Assembly (NCBI GenBank): GCA_963843525.1
Contig: CAWJKM010000005.1
Coordinates: 186,001 to 250,000 of the forward strand
Origin: DATJPR01 sp963843525
Lineage (GTDB): Bacteria > Bacteroidota > Ignavibacteria > UBA10030 > UBA6906
Reading direction: 5' to 3'
Length of the DNA stretch: 64,000 nt
Shown: one piece after another, positions 9,108-16,436 of the stretch
How positions within the stretch are numbered: position 1 is the first letter of the stretch
Layout: the number at the start of each line of letters is the position of its first letter
Made by a program: the position numbers and the translations under genes
The notes under the pieces: model-generated
Told to the model about the DNA's origin: nothing
Seen by the model: only the letters and a program-made list of their open reading frames with translations
The model's database searches: none

Positions 9108-9710
9108 TCAGGGATGGGCGATTGCGAAGTCCTGGTCATTGAAAGTGTCGGCCACTGCGTATCCCCGGGAACGGGCATATTTTTTCAATTTCGAGAAGAG
9201 TATAGCCCGGGCACGATGGAGACGGGAACGGACGGTCCCAATAGGAATTTCCAATGCATCGGCAATTTCTTCGTAGGGAAGGTCATCGACATCCCGGAGG
9301 ACGATAACGCTTTTGAATTTCTCCGGGAGGGAAGCGATCGCGCCGGCGATTTCATCGTCGAAAAGCTCACCATTGATTTGACGCCGGAGACTCGTGTCTT
9401 CCTCTTCCCGTGCAACCATCTGATATGAGGAGATTTGCTCGTCATATTCAACCAGATCGGGAAGCCGTTTCACGCGCCGGTATTCATTAATGAAGGTGTT
9501 TCGCATAATCCTGTAAAGCCATGCGCGCGCGTTCGTCCCGACCTCAAACTTGTCGAAAAACCTGAATGCCTTGAGATACGTTTCCTGAAGCAAATCGCTT
9601 GCCGTGTCATGGTCCCCGGAGAGATAAAGCCCGTAACTGTAAAGAACGTCCATATGCGGTACCATGACCGTTTCAAACTGTTTCTGCTTCGATTCCAGCG
9701 ACTGTTTCAT
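9108..9710 (-). CDS. ECF-type RNA polymerase sigma factor
   Basis: Sigma factor of 200 residues. Region 2 shows SDLLQETYLKAFRFFDKFE and AWLYRIMRNTFINEYRR, and region 4 shows LPYEEIADALEIPIGTVRSR. The start ATG at 9710 follows AGAGGAG. A consensus-like housekeeping promoter lies 67 bp upstream, so the gene is probably made by the main sigma factor rather than only by itself. No anti-sigma gene is next to it. The sequence around GTNARAWL is shared with the paralogue at 5447-6019 (GTNCRAWL). Confidence 0.9.
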   Translation of the reverse strand: MKQSLESKQKQFETVMVPHMDVLYSYGLYLSGDHDTASDLLQETYLKAFRFFDKFEVGTNARAWLYRIMRNTFINEYRRVKRLPDLVEYDEQISSYQMVAREEEDTSLRRQINGELFDDEIAGAIASLPEKFKSVIVLRDVDDLPYEEIADALEIPIGTVRSRLHRARAILFSKLKKYARSRGYAVADTFNDQDFAIAHP

Positions 9711-9776
9711 CGGCTCCTCTGGTATTCTGAAGTGAAAATACCTCAGAAATGTTCGATTTGTACGTTATCTACGTTT

Positions 9777-9805
9777 AGTATACACAACGCCTTTGGGTTT
9801 GTCAA
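9777..9805 (-). promoter_or_regulatory. Sigma-70-like promoter of the ECF sigma gene
   Basis: Read on the - strand: TTGACA, 17-nt spacer, TATACT (perfect -35 and five of six -10 bases at optimal spacing). It lies upstream of the sigma gene that starts at 9710. Confidence 0.7.
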
Positions 9806-10001
9806 GTTAAATCTGGACTTTTTTTGTCATGTTTACAATAACAGACATAGACATCTTTTGAGCCCACGCTTGACCGGAAAATGGGGGTTTGGATCGGCTT
9901 TCATCACTTATGCTCCGCCATCTGCTCACAGAGTGCAGATTGGACACAGGAATGGGGGACAAGGATTAATGGCCCGAGGGCTTTTTGACCGAGGGGGGGT
10001 G

Positions 10002-10038
10002 AAATAGAAAAGGCCGCCCATCTCTTGAGCGGCCTTTT
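10002..10038 (-). terminator. Intrinsic terminator of the Ton operon
   Basis: On the - strand: AAAAGGCCGC, loop of 11, GCGGCCTTTT, then CTATTTC. The GC stem is six pairs, extended by four A-T pairs. It is 23 bp past the stop of the TPR gene and ends the eight-gene run that begins with the STAS gene. Confidence 0.85.
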
Positions 10039-10061
10039 CGCACTCTACACCTGAATTGGCA

Positions 10062-11885
10062 CTATTTACAGCCGTACCGGTCCATCCCCTTTTTCGCGTC
10101 CTGGTTTCCCGGCTGGAGTCGAAGCGTCCACTTAAACTCGCTGCAGGCTTCCTCCTGGAGCTTTCGATTCATCTCATCCTGCCCTTCCACCCGCAAGAGA
10201 ATGAGTGCCTGTGCGAGCCAGAGATGCGCAAGGGCATTCTTCGAATCCAGCTCAATGCTCCGGCGGAAGTGCTTCACGGCATCTTCCTTCTTCGCCTTCG
10301 TCTCGTCCGCCGATTCCTTCACATCAAGCGTCTGCAATATTGCCTGTCCCCAGGAAAGATGGAGGCCGCTGTTGTCGTACCCCACAGCCAGGGCTTTTCG
10401 GAACGACTCAATAGCACTGGCATACTTCTGTTCAGTGAAGTAGTACGAACCCGTCATGCTGTATGCTTCGCCGATTTCTTTCTTGTACTGGTCCGGTTTT
10501 GCATTCCCTTCCTGCAGGACAACGTCATATTCTTCCTTCGCTTTGTCCAGCGAATCCATCTGCAGGTAATACCGCGCCAGCCAGAGCCGCGCGGTGAGGA
10601 AATCGGGTTTAAGGGCGATAGCCTTGTCAAGAAGCTCCCGGATTCTGCCCCAATTCTTCAACTGCCAGTAAGACGCCGCCGCATTGAGATAGGAACTCAA
10701 TGACTTGGGATCACACTCGATTTTCTTCTCGAACATCTTCGTCGCGTTGACATAGTCCTGTTTCTTCATGAAGATCGACCCTGCAGGAAAGTACGGGTCG
10801 CAGTTCGTTGAATCTGTCTTGATCGCATCGAGGAGGAATTTCAACGCGTCATCTTCCCTTCCAACACCGGCAAGCGCGTTTCCATAGGCTGCCTGGTCTT
10901 CCGGTTTGAACTCCTTCATCTCGATCAATTTTTCAAACGCAGGAATGGCATCCTTGAATTCCCGAGTTTCAGCCAGGGAATGGCCGAGTTCGCGCCAGAG
11001 CTCCGGGTTTTTGGCATCGAGCGTGAGGGCAACCCTCGCCGCCTGCGCGCATTCTTTGAAGTCCCCGACAAGAAACAGCGCTTTTGCAAGTAGCGTGGCC
11101 CCCTGTACCGAGGTCGGATTCTTCGCCACATACCGGCGCAACGGTGCAACAGCGAGCCTCTTCTGTGCGCCGGTCGCCCGGATCAGGATCTCCCCCATCT
11201 TCAGATACGCGTCGGCATTCGTCGTGTCGAGTACGGCTACCGTATCGTACTGTGCCACAGCGTCAAGGTACTGACGATTCTTTTCAAAGATTTCCGCCAG
11301 CCTGTACCGGTACTTGTACTGCGTGGGGTCGAAGCCGATCGCCCTCTGATAATTCATCACTGCAAGCGGAGGGACATTCTGTTTCCAGTAGGCCTCGCCC
11401 AACGCAGCGTAGACCGCCGGGTTCTCCCCATTCAAATCCTTCGCCCGCGTGAGTTGAATGATGGCCGCATCGACAGAGTCCGCGTTCAGAAGCGCGGTTC
11501 CATACCCTGTCGCGACAGCGGCATTCCGTGGCGCCGCTTTCTGGGCCTTCTTGTAGATAGCCAGTGCCGCCTTATTGTTTCCCTGGGCAACATACACGTG
11601 GGCGAGCAACGAGAGGGCGTCTGCGTTTTCTTCGTCGAGTTTCACCGATTCCTCGAGCTGCGATTGTGCATCGGCGAGATGCCCCCGGGCCGCGGCAATG
11701 GAACCAAGGAAGTAGTGCGCCTCGGCGGGTTTTTGACCCGCCTTGATTGCACTGGTGAAATTCTGGATCGCACTCGCGGTGTCGCGCGTGCTCAGGGCGA
11801 CCTTCGCTTTTGAAAGAAAGTCCTGCGCCACCGCTGAGGAGACGCACAGTAATACTGCTAGCGACCAAAGTGCCGTTCGTTTCAT
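10062..11885 (-). CDS. Exported TPR-repeat protein of the Ton operon
   Basis: Periplasmic scaffold-like protein of 607 residues. It starts with a signal peptide (MKRTALWSLAVLLCVSSAVAQ) and is otherwise almost entirely tetratricopeptide repeats, recognisable from recurring 'A..YF.LG....A.G....A' patterns from about residue 35 to the end. It starts 4 bp after the PstS-like lipoprotein gene and is the last gene before the terminator. TPR proteins often hold multi-protein envelope complexes together; a role in arranging the Ton motor or its outer-membrane clients is inference. The C-terminal 'LRLQPGNQDAKKGMDRY' is the final repeat. Confidence 0.85.
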   Translation of the reverse strand: MKRTALWSLAVLLCVSSAVAQDFLSKAKVALSTRDTASAIQNFTSAIKAGQKPAEAHYFLGSIAAARGHLADAQSQLEESVKLDEENADALSLLAHVYVAQGNNKAALAIYKKAQKAAPRNAAVATGYGTALLNADSVDAAIIQLTRAKDLNGENPAVYAALGEAYWKQNVPPLAVMNYQRAIGFDPTQYKYRYRLAEIFEKNRQYLDAVAQYDTVAVLDTTNADAYLKMGEILIRATGAQKRLAVAPLRRYVAKNPTSVQGATLLAKALFLVGDFKECAQAARVALTLDAKNPELWRELGHSLAETREFKDAIPAFEKLIEMKEFKPEDQAAYGNALAGVGREDDALKFLLDAIKTDSTNCDPYFPAGSIFMKKQDYVNATKMFEKKIECDPKSLSSYLNAAASYWQLKNWGRIRELLDKAIALKPDFLTARLWLARYYLQMDSLDKAKEEYDVVLQEGNAKPDQYKKEIGEAYSMTGSYYFTEQKYASAIESFRKALAVGYDNSGLHLSWGQAILQTLDVKESADETKAKKEDAVKHFRRSIELDSKNALAHLWLAQALILLRVEGQDEMNRKLQEEACSEFKWTLRLQPGNQDAKKGMDRYGCK

Positions 11886-11889
11886 CGGG

Positions 11890-12801
11890 CTAGTTCACTT
11901 GATGGGATGTGATCGAAACGAGCCGGACCGGCATGGTGACCGGTACGAGCCCGTTATTCTGGATGATCTTTTGTCCGGGGCCGCTCGCAACAAACGAGAT
12001 GAACCCCAGCGAAACATCGGGATCGACTACGCGTGAGTATATATACACCGGGGTGTTGATCGGGTAGTACCCGAGGTACATGTACGCCTGCCAGGGGGCA
12101 AAATACTGGCCGGGTGCAGATGCGGTATCGGGCCGGTATGCCGGGCCCCCCACTTCGAGGATAGTCACTTTTCCCTGCAGTCCCTGCAGCCAGGAAACGC
12201 CCACAAGCGCGATTCCCCCTGGAGTCTTCATGACCCGGTCGACCCTCTTTGCACTCGAATCGACATACTCAACGGTCCTGCCAAAGTCCCGATCCCCGAG
12301 GATAGTCGACCGGAACGCCGCATTGACGCTCGAATTCGGGTTCCCCACGTACGCCTCGATGATCTTGCCGTCTTTCCAACGGGTCGTCTTCCCCGAGAAT
12401 ATCGAGTCGAGCTCAGTCATCCTGACCCTCTTCATCGGGTTTGCGGGATTCACCACAACAGCGACAGCGCTGAGGGCGACCTTATATTCATCGATGGGGA
12501 TCTTCGCGGCCGTCATTGCGTCACGTTCCTCTTTGCTCAATTCCCTCCCCGTCACAATAACGCCCACGCTGTCTGCCGCAAAATCTGAAATCGCCTCACG
12601 CGCCTCCGCTTTCTGCAACGTCACTTTCGACTCCGGGTAGAGGCTCTGGAACTCGGACGTCTCATTTGCAAACGCCTGGAAGACCGATTCGTCGACCTCG
12701 ACCTTCAGTCCTCCTGAAGTGAGCGAGAGAGAGCCGGGCTCGCGACTGCAGCTGATGGCGAGCAGGCCAAGCGTTAGTAAAAAAGTCAGTGCCACGCGCA
12801 T
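11890..12801 (-). CDS. PstS-like phosphate-binding-type lipoprotein
   Basis: Substrate-binding protein of the PstS family, 303 residues. It has a lipoprotein signal with lipobox LLAISC. The two-lobe fold is indicated by ANETSEFQSLYPES, by TGRELSKEE, by an 'ANPMKRVRMTELDSIFSGK' stretch typical of PstS proteins, and by 'TPGGIALVG'. There are no PstABC permease or ATPase genes nearby; instead it lies inside a TonB/ExbBD operon, 4 bp from its neighbours on each side. A role tied to Ton-dependent uptake or signalling is therefore more likely than classical ABC phosphate import. The ligand may not be phosphate. Start ATG is preceded by AGGAGG. Confidence 0.85.
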   Translation of the reverse strand: MRVALTFLLTLGLLAISCSREPGSLSLTSGGLKVEVDESVFQAFANETSEFQSLYPESKVTLQKAEAREAISDFAADSVGVIVTGRELSKEERDAMTAAKIPIDEYKVALSAVAVVVNPANPMKRVRMTELDSIFSGKTTRWKDGKIIEAYVGNPNSSVNAAFRSTILGDRDFGRTVEYVDSSAKRVDRVMKTPGGIALVGVSWLQGLQGKVTILEVGGPAYRPDTASAPGQYFAPWQAYMYLGYYPINTPVYIYSRVVDPDVSLGFISFVASGPGQKIIQNNGLVPVTMPVRLVSITSHQVN

Positions 12802-12805
12802 GCCA

Positions 12806-13039
12806 TTACCTCCTGGCGGGCCTCCGGTTAAAGGCGATCACGAAACGATATAATCCGTAAAGGAATACCACGATGCCGAGGACCCAGCGAAATTGATCCG
12901 GCACGCTGCGCAGATGCACCACGCCCGCCACCACGATCAACCCCGCCACCATCACGCCGGCCGAAAGCACCAGCACCGCAATTCGAACGATGTGATTGAA
13001 GAGTTCGGCGCCACTACGATGTCCATCGGAACCGAGCAT
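12806..13039 (-). CDS. Small two-helix membrane protein in the Ton operon
   Basis: A 77-residue protein with two hydrophobic segments (about 17-42 and 53-70) and a basic C-terminus (NRRPARR). The start ATG has AGGA four bases upstream. It lies 84 bp after tonB and 4 bp before the PstS-like gene, so its co-transcription is firm. I do not recognise a named family. It could be an accessory subunit of the ExbB/ExbD motor. Confidence 0.7.
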   Translation of the reverse strand: MLGSDGHRSGAELFNHIVRIAVLVLSAGVMVAGLIVVAGVVHLRSVPDQFRWVLGIVVFLYGLYRFVIAFNRRPARR

Positions 13040-13123
13040 TGCGTCCTGCCGGGAAGACTTCGGGAGCGGCCGGAAAACCCACCGCCCGATCCGCTCCCTT
13101 CGACATCCCCGGCGTCTGTTGAG

Positions 13124-13876
13124 TTACTTGTGCTCTGCCAGCTTGAACTTAAACGGCACGGACACCCATACCGAGACCGGTCCGTTGTTCATGTAGGCAG
13201 GGGTGAACAGGAATTGCTTCGCCGCCTCGACCGCAGGTTCGTTGAAGATCTCCGCGTCGCTCTTCAGGATAACCACCTGCTTCGGTTTCCCTTCCTTATC
13301 CACCCAGATCTTCACCCAGACTTTCCCCTCGAGACCTGCACGCATTGCGAGTTCGGGGTATTTGGGTTCAACCTTTTTCACCACCACAGGTTCCTTTTCG
13401 ACGGGAACAAAGTCCGCCGGAGGGGAATCATCTTCAATCTTGATGTCCTGCTGAACCTGCACGCCTTCCCCGCCCGATCCTTCCATCACCGGTGCCGGCT
13501 GGTCGCTCATCTGCTGCTGCGTCGCGATCGTTTGATCCGGCGAAACCTCCGCATCCGGGACCGGAACCGGCGCCCCGATGGTCGGTTTCACCTGCGGTGC
13601 CGACACGGACACCGGCGGTGGCACGTTATTGTTCGCGATCGACGGTGGCGGCCCGAGTTCGCTGAGCTTCATGAGCCGCACCTGAATTGTCGGCGGTTCC
13701 TCTCCTTTGAGGAGTGCCGCCGCATAGTACGATCCAATCAACACAAAATGGATCGCTACGGCGAGGCCGAATCCTATCGTCCAGTACTTCTGATAGAAGG
13801 ATTTCAGCTCGGCAGCGCCGTAATGCAAGGCGGGCTTTCGCGCCGTTGCTGTGGCTGCGTCCGTCATAGTGATCAT
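13124..13876 (-). CDS. tonB: TonB-family energy transducer
   Basis: Inner-membrane-anchored protein of 250 residues that carries ExbB/ExbD-derived force to outer-membrane receptors. One N-terminal transmembrane helix (about 33-54) contains the histidine expected for TonB (AVAIHFVL). A Pro/Val/Gln-rich periplasmic spacer follows (about 70-160). The C-terminal TonB domain has YPELAMRAGLEGKVWVKIWV and AKQFLFTPA. It overlaps nothing but starts 8 bp after the second exbD. No TonB-dependent receptor gene is in the window, so the clients are elsewhere. Confidence 0.9.
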   Translation of the reverse strand: MITMTDAATATARKPALHYGAAELKSFYQKYWTIGFGLAVAIHFVLIGSYYAAALLKGEEPPTIQVRLMKLSELGPPPSIANNNVPPPVSVSAPQVKPTIGAPVPVPDAEVSPDQTIATQQQMSDQPAPVMEGSGGEGVQVQQDIKIEDDSPPADFVPVEKEPVVVKKVEPKYPELAMRAGLEGKVWVKIWVDKEGKPKQVVILKSDAEIFNEPAVEAAKQFLFTPAYMNNGPVSVWVSVPFKFKLAEHK

Positions 13877-13884
13877 TCCTTCCT

Positions 13885-14385
13885 TTATGTTGCCTTCGCG
13901 ATCAGCGCTTTGTCCGAATCGAGCATCGGGGCAAGGCTGAAGCGTGTAATGCCGTCCTGGTTCAACTCATCGATGATGTCGACCATCGTATCATACTTCC
14001 CGAGCCGGTCGACCTTTATCAGCACAGTGAGCTTCGCATTCTTCGCCGCGTTGTCCCTGAGGAATGCACGGAGTTCTTTGCGATCGATCTTTTTCGGCGA
14101 TTCGATGCCGAAATTATGGAAGTACTGGCCCTTGTCGTCTATCCGCAGAGTCAGAAGATTCGATTCCGCAATCTCGACCTTGACATTCTGGTCGGGCGGC
14201 AAGTTGATCTCCATTGTCTGCGGTCGCGACATGGACGTGGTAAACATGAAGAACGTGAGTAAGAGAAACGCGACGTCGACCAACGGCGTCATGTCGATAC
14301 GGGTTCCCAGCCGGCGGCCTTTTCGGCGTTTCTTCCCCTTACCTTTGTGTTCACGTGGGGCAGCTGCATCTCCTCCGCCTGCCAT
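13885..14385 (-). CDS. exbD: ExbD/TolR-type motor protein (second copy)
   Basis: Proton-channel stator-type subunit of 166 residues. A basic cytoplasmic tail (KGKGKKRRKGRR) is followed by the single helix IDMTPLVDVAFLLLTFFMF, whose Asp in LVDVAF is the conserved proton-binding residue, and then a periplasmic ExbD domain. The start ATG follows AAGGAG. It is 17 bp downstream of a first exbD. Paired, diverged ExbDs are usual in Bacteroidota Ton operons and may form a hetero-dimer in the ExbB pore. Confidence 0.9.
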   Translation of the reverse strand: MAGGGDAAAPREHKGKGKKRRKGRRLGTRIDMTPLVDVAFLLLTFFMFTTSMSRPQTMEINLPPDQNVKVEIAESNLLTLRIDDKGQYFHNFGIESPKKIDRKELRAFLRDNAAKNAKLTVLIKVDRLGKYDTMVDIIDELNQDGITRFSLAPMLDSDKALIAKAT

Positions 14386-14402
14386 AACATGATCTCCTTA
14401 AG

Positions 14403-14924
14403 TTATTGAGTAACCTGTCCTGCGAGGTCCGTGACCAGGCTGAACCGGGTTACTCCCGTTTTTTGCAGAACGTCCATGACATCTTCGGCATATCCGTAGT
14501 CGGCGTTCCGATCTCCCTTGATCACCGTCCGGAGATTCGGATTCGCCATGCGCGCCTGGAGCACATAATTCGCCAGATCGCTTTTCCTCACCGGATAGAG
14601 CGTCGGCTTGATATAGTATGTGGGTCCGTACATCGACGCGTAGGAAGAAAAGATCCTCTGCCGGAGCGTTTGTGAATCCAACCCCATCCACATGTGGGTG
14701 GAGTCGTTTCCAATGGCTGCAGCCTTTTCTGCAATAACGATGGTCATCAAGTTTGACTCCGGCAGCTTGTACTCCGCATGCGATGTCGGGAGCACCACCT
14801 CGACGTATTCGTCGGGCTTGAACTGCGTCGTCAACATGAAGAACGTCAGTAGCAGAAATGCCACGTCCACCAGAGGCGTCATATCGACGCGGACGCCTGC
14901 GCGATGTGGCTTGAATTTCGGCAT
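14403..14924 (-). CDS. exbD: ExbD/TolR-type motor protein (first copy)
   Basis: ExbD-like protein of 173 residues with the helix VDMTPLVDVAFLLLTFFML near residues 14-32, including the conserved Asp. Its periplasmic part is longer than in the second copy, with an insertion around 75-110 (HMWMGLDSQTLRQRIFSSY). The C-terminal 'NPNLRTVIKGDRNADYGYAEDVMDVLQKTG' region is standard for the family. It lies 17 bp from exbB on one side and 17 bp from the second exbD on the other. Confidence 0.9.
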   Translation of the reverse strand: MPKFKPHRAGVRVDMTPLVDVAFLLLTFFMLTTQFKPDEYVEVVLPTSHAEYKLPESNLMTIVIAEKAAAIGNDSTHMWMGLDSQTLRQRIFSSYASMYGPTYYIKPTLYPVRKSDLANYVLQARMANPNLRTVIKGDRNADYGYAEDVMDVLQKTGVTRFSLVTDLAGQVTQ

Positions 14925-14941
14925 TGCTCGCTCGCTGACTG

Positions 14942-15721
14942 TTAGTCGTTTGTCCGGGTGTTGAGGATCTGGACTACGTTGTAGCTCGCTTCGTCAATCA
15001 TATAGGTGAAGTTGTCCACCTTCGTGACGAAGAAATTGTACGCCACGATACCGACGATGGCGGCGATCAGGCCCAGTGCCGTATTGATCAGGGCTTCCGA
15101 AATTCCGATCGACAGCTGGATGGAATCCGGGGCGCCTGCGCGGGCAAGAGCGGTGAACGCGCGGATCATTCCGATAACCGTGCCGAGCAGACCGAACATC
15201 GTCGCAATGGAGGCAATCGTCGACAGGGCGATCAGATTCCGTTCAAGCAGCGGGGTCTCCAGCGAGGTCGCCTCTTCGATGGCACGCTGTGTCTCTGCCA
15301 TCTTCTTTTCGGCGTCGAGCTTCACCTCGGTCGCCACCGATTTATACCTTTCGAGGCCCGTCCGTATGATGTTCGCAGCGGATCCACGCTGCGCATCGCA
15401 TGCCTTGATCGCATCATCGATGCGACCGTTCGTGAGATGTCCCTGGACGCCTTTCAGGAATGACGTGATCGCCTGCTTGCCGTTGGCCTTCCGAAGTGAG
15501 AACACACGCTCGAACACCAGGGTGAGATCAAGCAGCGTCAGGGTAATAAGGACCGGGACGACCCATCCGCCGGTGTACACGGTACCAAGGAGATTGGCGG
15601 GTTTCGTACGCGCTTCGCCATTCAGGAAGTTGCCGGGATCACCCAACACGAACAGGTAAATCGAGAACGCCACAATCGCGGTGGCAAGTATCGAGAGTGA
15701 CAAAAAGATTGACTGCTTCAT
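14942..15721 (-). CDS. exbB: ExbB/MotA/TolQ-type proton channel
   Basis: Inner-membrane motor component of about 259 residues. It has an N-terminal helix, a second helix (GGWVVPVLITLTLLDLTLVF), a long cytoplasmic loop with 'ERNLIALSTIASIATMFGLLGTVIGMI', and a last helix (ALGLIAAIVGIVAYNFF). The start is taken as the ATG at 15721, eight bases after GAGGAG; an ATG five codons upstream overlaps that site and is less likely. First motor gene of the Ton operon, 54 bp after the STAS gene. Confidence 0.92.
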   Translation of the reverse strand: MKQSIFLSLSILATAIVAFSIYLFVLGDPGNFLNGEARTKPANLLGTVYTGGWVVPVLITLTLLDLTLVFERVFSLRKANGKQAITSFLKGVQGHLTNGRIDDAIKACDAQRGSAANIIRTGLERYKSVATEVKLDAEKKMAETQRAIEEATSLETPLLERNLIALSTIASIATMFGLLGTVIGMIRAFTALARAGAPDSIQLSIGISEALINTALGLIAAIVGIVAYNFFVTKVDNFTYMIDEASYNVVQILNTRTND

Positions 15722-15775
15722 TGATGGACTCCTCATAAATGATGAATAGTAAACGATCCCGCCACGATTACAGGA

Positions 15776-16129
15776 TCACGCTACTGCTTCCAACGCTTTG
15801 ATGGCCTCTTCGCGCGTTTCCGCTACGTCAAATACAAGCGTCAGTTTGGTGATGACAAAAATGTTGTTGATGTTCTTGTTGATCCCGCACAACTTGACGC
15901 TCCCTTTGTTCCGCGAAAACGTCGTGTGTGCAGAGACCAGGACGCCAATCGCCGTCGAGTTCAGGTACGTCACTTTCCCCAAATCGATGACAATTTTCTT
16001 CGTCCCCTGTTCGACAAAATCCGCTATGGCGTTGCGCAACTCGTCTGTTTCTTCCCCTCCCACCAGCGACCCTTTCACTTCAATAACGCCGATCTTGCCG
16101 CTTTGGACGGATGTTGACTTTACTGCCAT
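15776..16129 (-). CDS. STAS-domain protein (anti-sigma-antagonist-like)
   Basis: Single STAS domain of 117 residues, as in SpoIIAA/RsbV. The phosphorylatable Ser is present in VTYLNSTAIGVL (S58). The start ATG follows AGGAGG by four bases. It is the first gene after the sigma-54 promoter and is followed by exbB. No partner kinase of the SpoIIAB/RsbW type or PP2C phosphatase is encoded nearby, so its partner must be elsewhere. Bacterial STAS proteins can also act outside sigma control; here it could tune the Ton system or its membrane environment. Confidence 0.88.
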   Translation of the reverse strand: MAVKSTSVQSGKIGVIEVKGSLVGGEETDELRNAIADFVEQGTKKIVIDLGKVTYLNSTAIGVLVSAHTTFSRNKGSVKLCGINKNINNIFVITKLTLVFDVAETREEAIKALEAVA

Positions 16130-16186
16130 GGTCCCTCCTGGTATCTGATCACTGGAGATGTCGGAATGGAATGCTCAATTGGAGAA

Positions 16187-16202
16187 AGCAACTGAGGTGC
16201 CA
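16187..16202 (-). promoter_or_regulatory. Sigma-54 promoter for the STAS-Ton operon
   Basis: On the - strand: TGGCACCTCAGTTGCT. It matches the -24/-12 consensus TGGCAC-N5-TTGCW at every conserved position, with GG and GC ten bases apart. The predicted start is near 16176, about 47 nt before the STAS start codon. An NtrC-type activator gene lies just upstream. Confidence 0.8.
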
Positions 16203-16292
16203 AGATCAACAGGAACGGAGAGGGAAAAACTCTTCAAAAGACAGTCTAATATGGGGTTTTGTACTCGGGATTTGAGGAGCGTCTGGCAGACC

Positions 16293-16305
16293 TTGCATTC
16301 TGCAA
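16293..16305 (-). promoter_or_regulatory. Candidate activator site 1 (inverted repeat)
   Basis: TTGCA-TTC-TGCAA, a perfect 5-bp inverted repeat with a 3-nt centre, about 95 bp upstream of the -24 element. The same word recurs 74 bp further upstream, about seven helical turns. Likely binding site for the adjacent NtrC-type protein. Confidence 0.55.
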
Positions 16306-16366
16306 TCCGTAAGGAGGACATCGGACGGTTGTGAAACAACGGTGCAAAAAAACGGTGTTGACGGTA

Positions 16367-16379
16367 TTGCATTCTGCAC
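16367..16379 (-). promoter_or_regulatory. Candidate activator site 2 (inverted repeat)
   Basis: TTGCA-TTC-TGCAC, identical to site 1 except for the last base. It is about 170 bp upstream of the -24 element and 58 bp from the end of the regulator gene. The remainder of 16130-16436 holds no gene. Confidence 0.55.
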
Positions 16380-16436
16380 GGCCGGATCGGGGACGGCGAA
16401 AAGACTTGATACGGCATTACGTCAACAACAGCGAAA

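Noticed and set aside
9972..9986. GCCC-GA-GGGC followed by T5 on +
   Set aside because: Loop of two bases and a four-pair stem are too small, and no + strand gene ends there.
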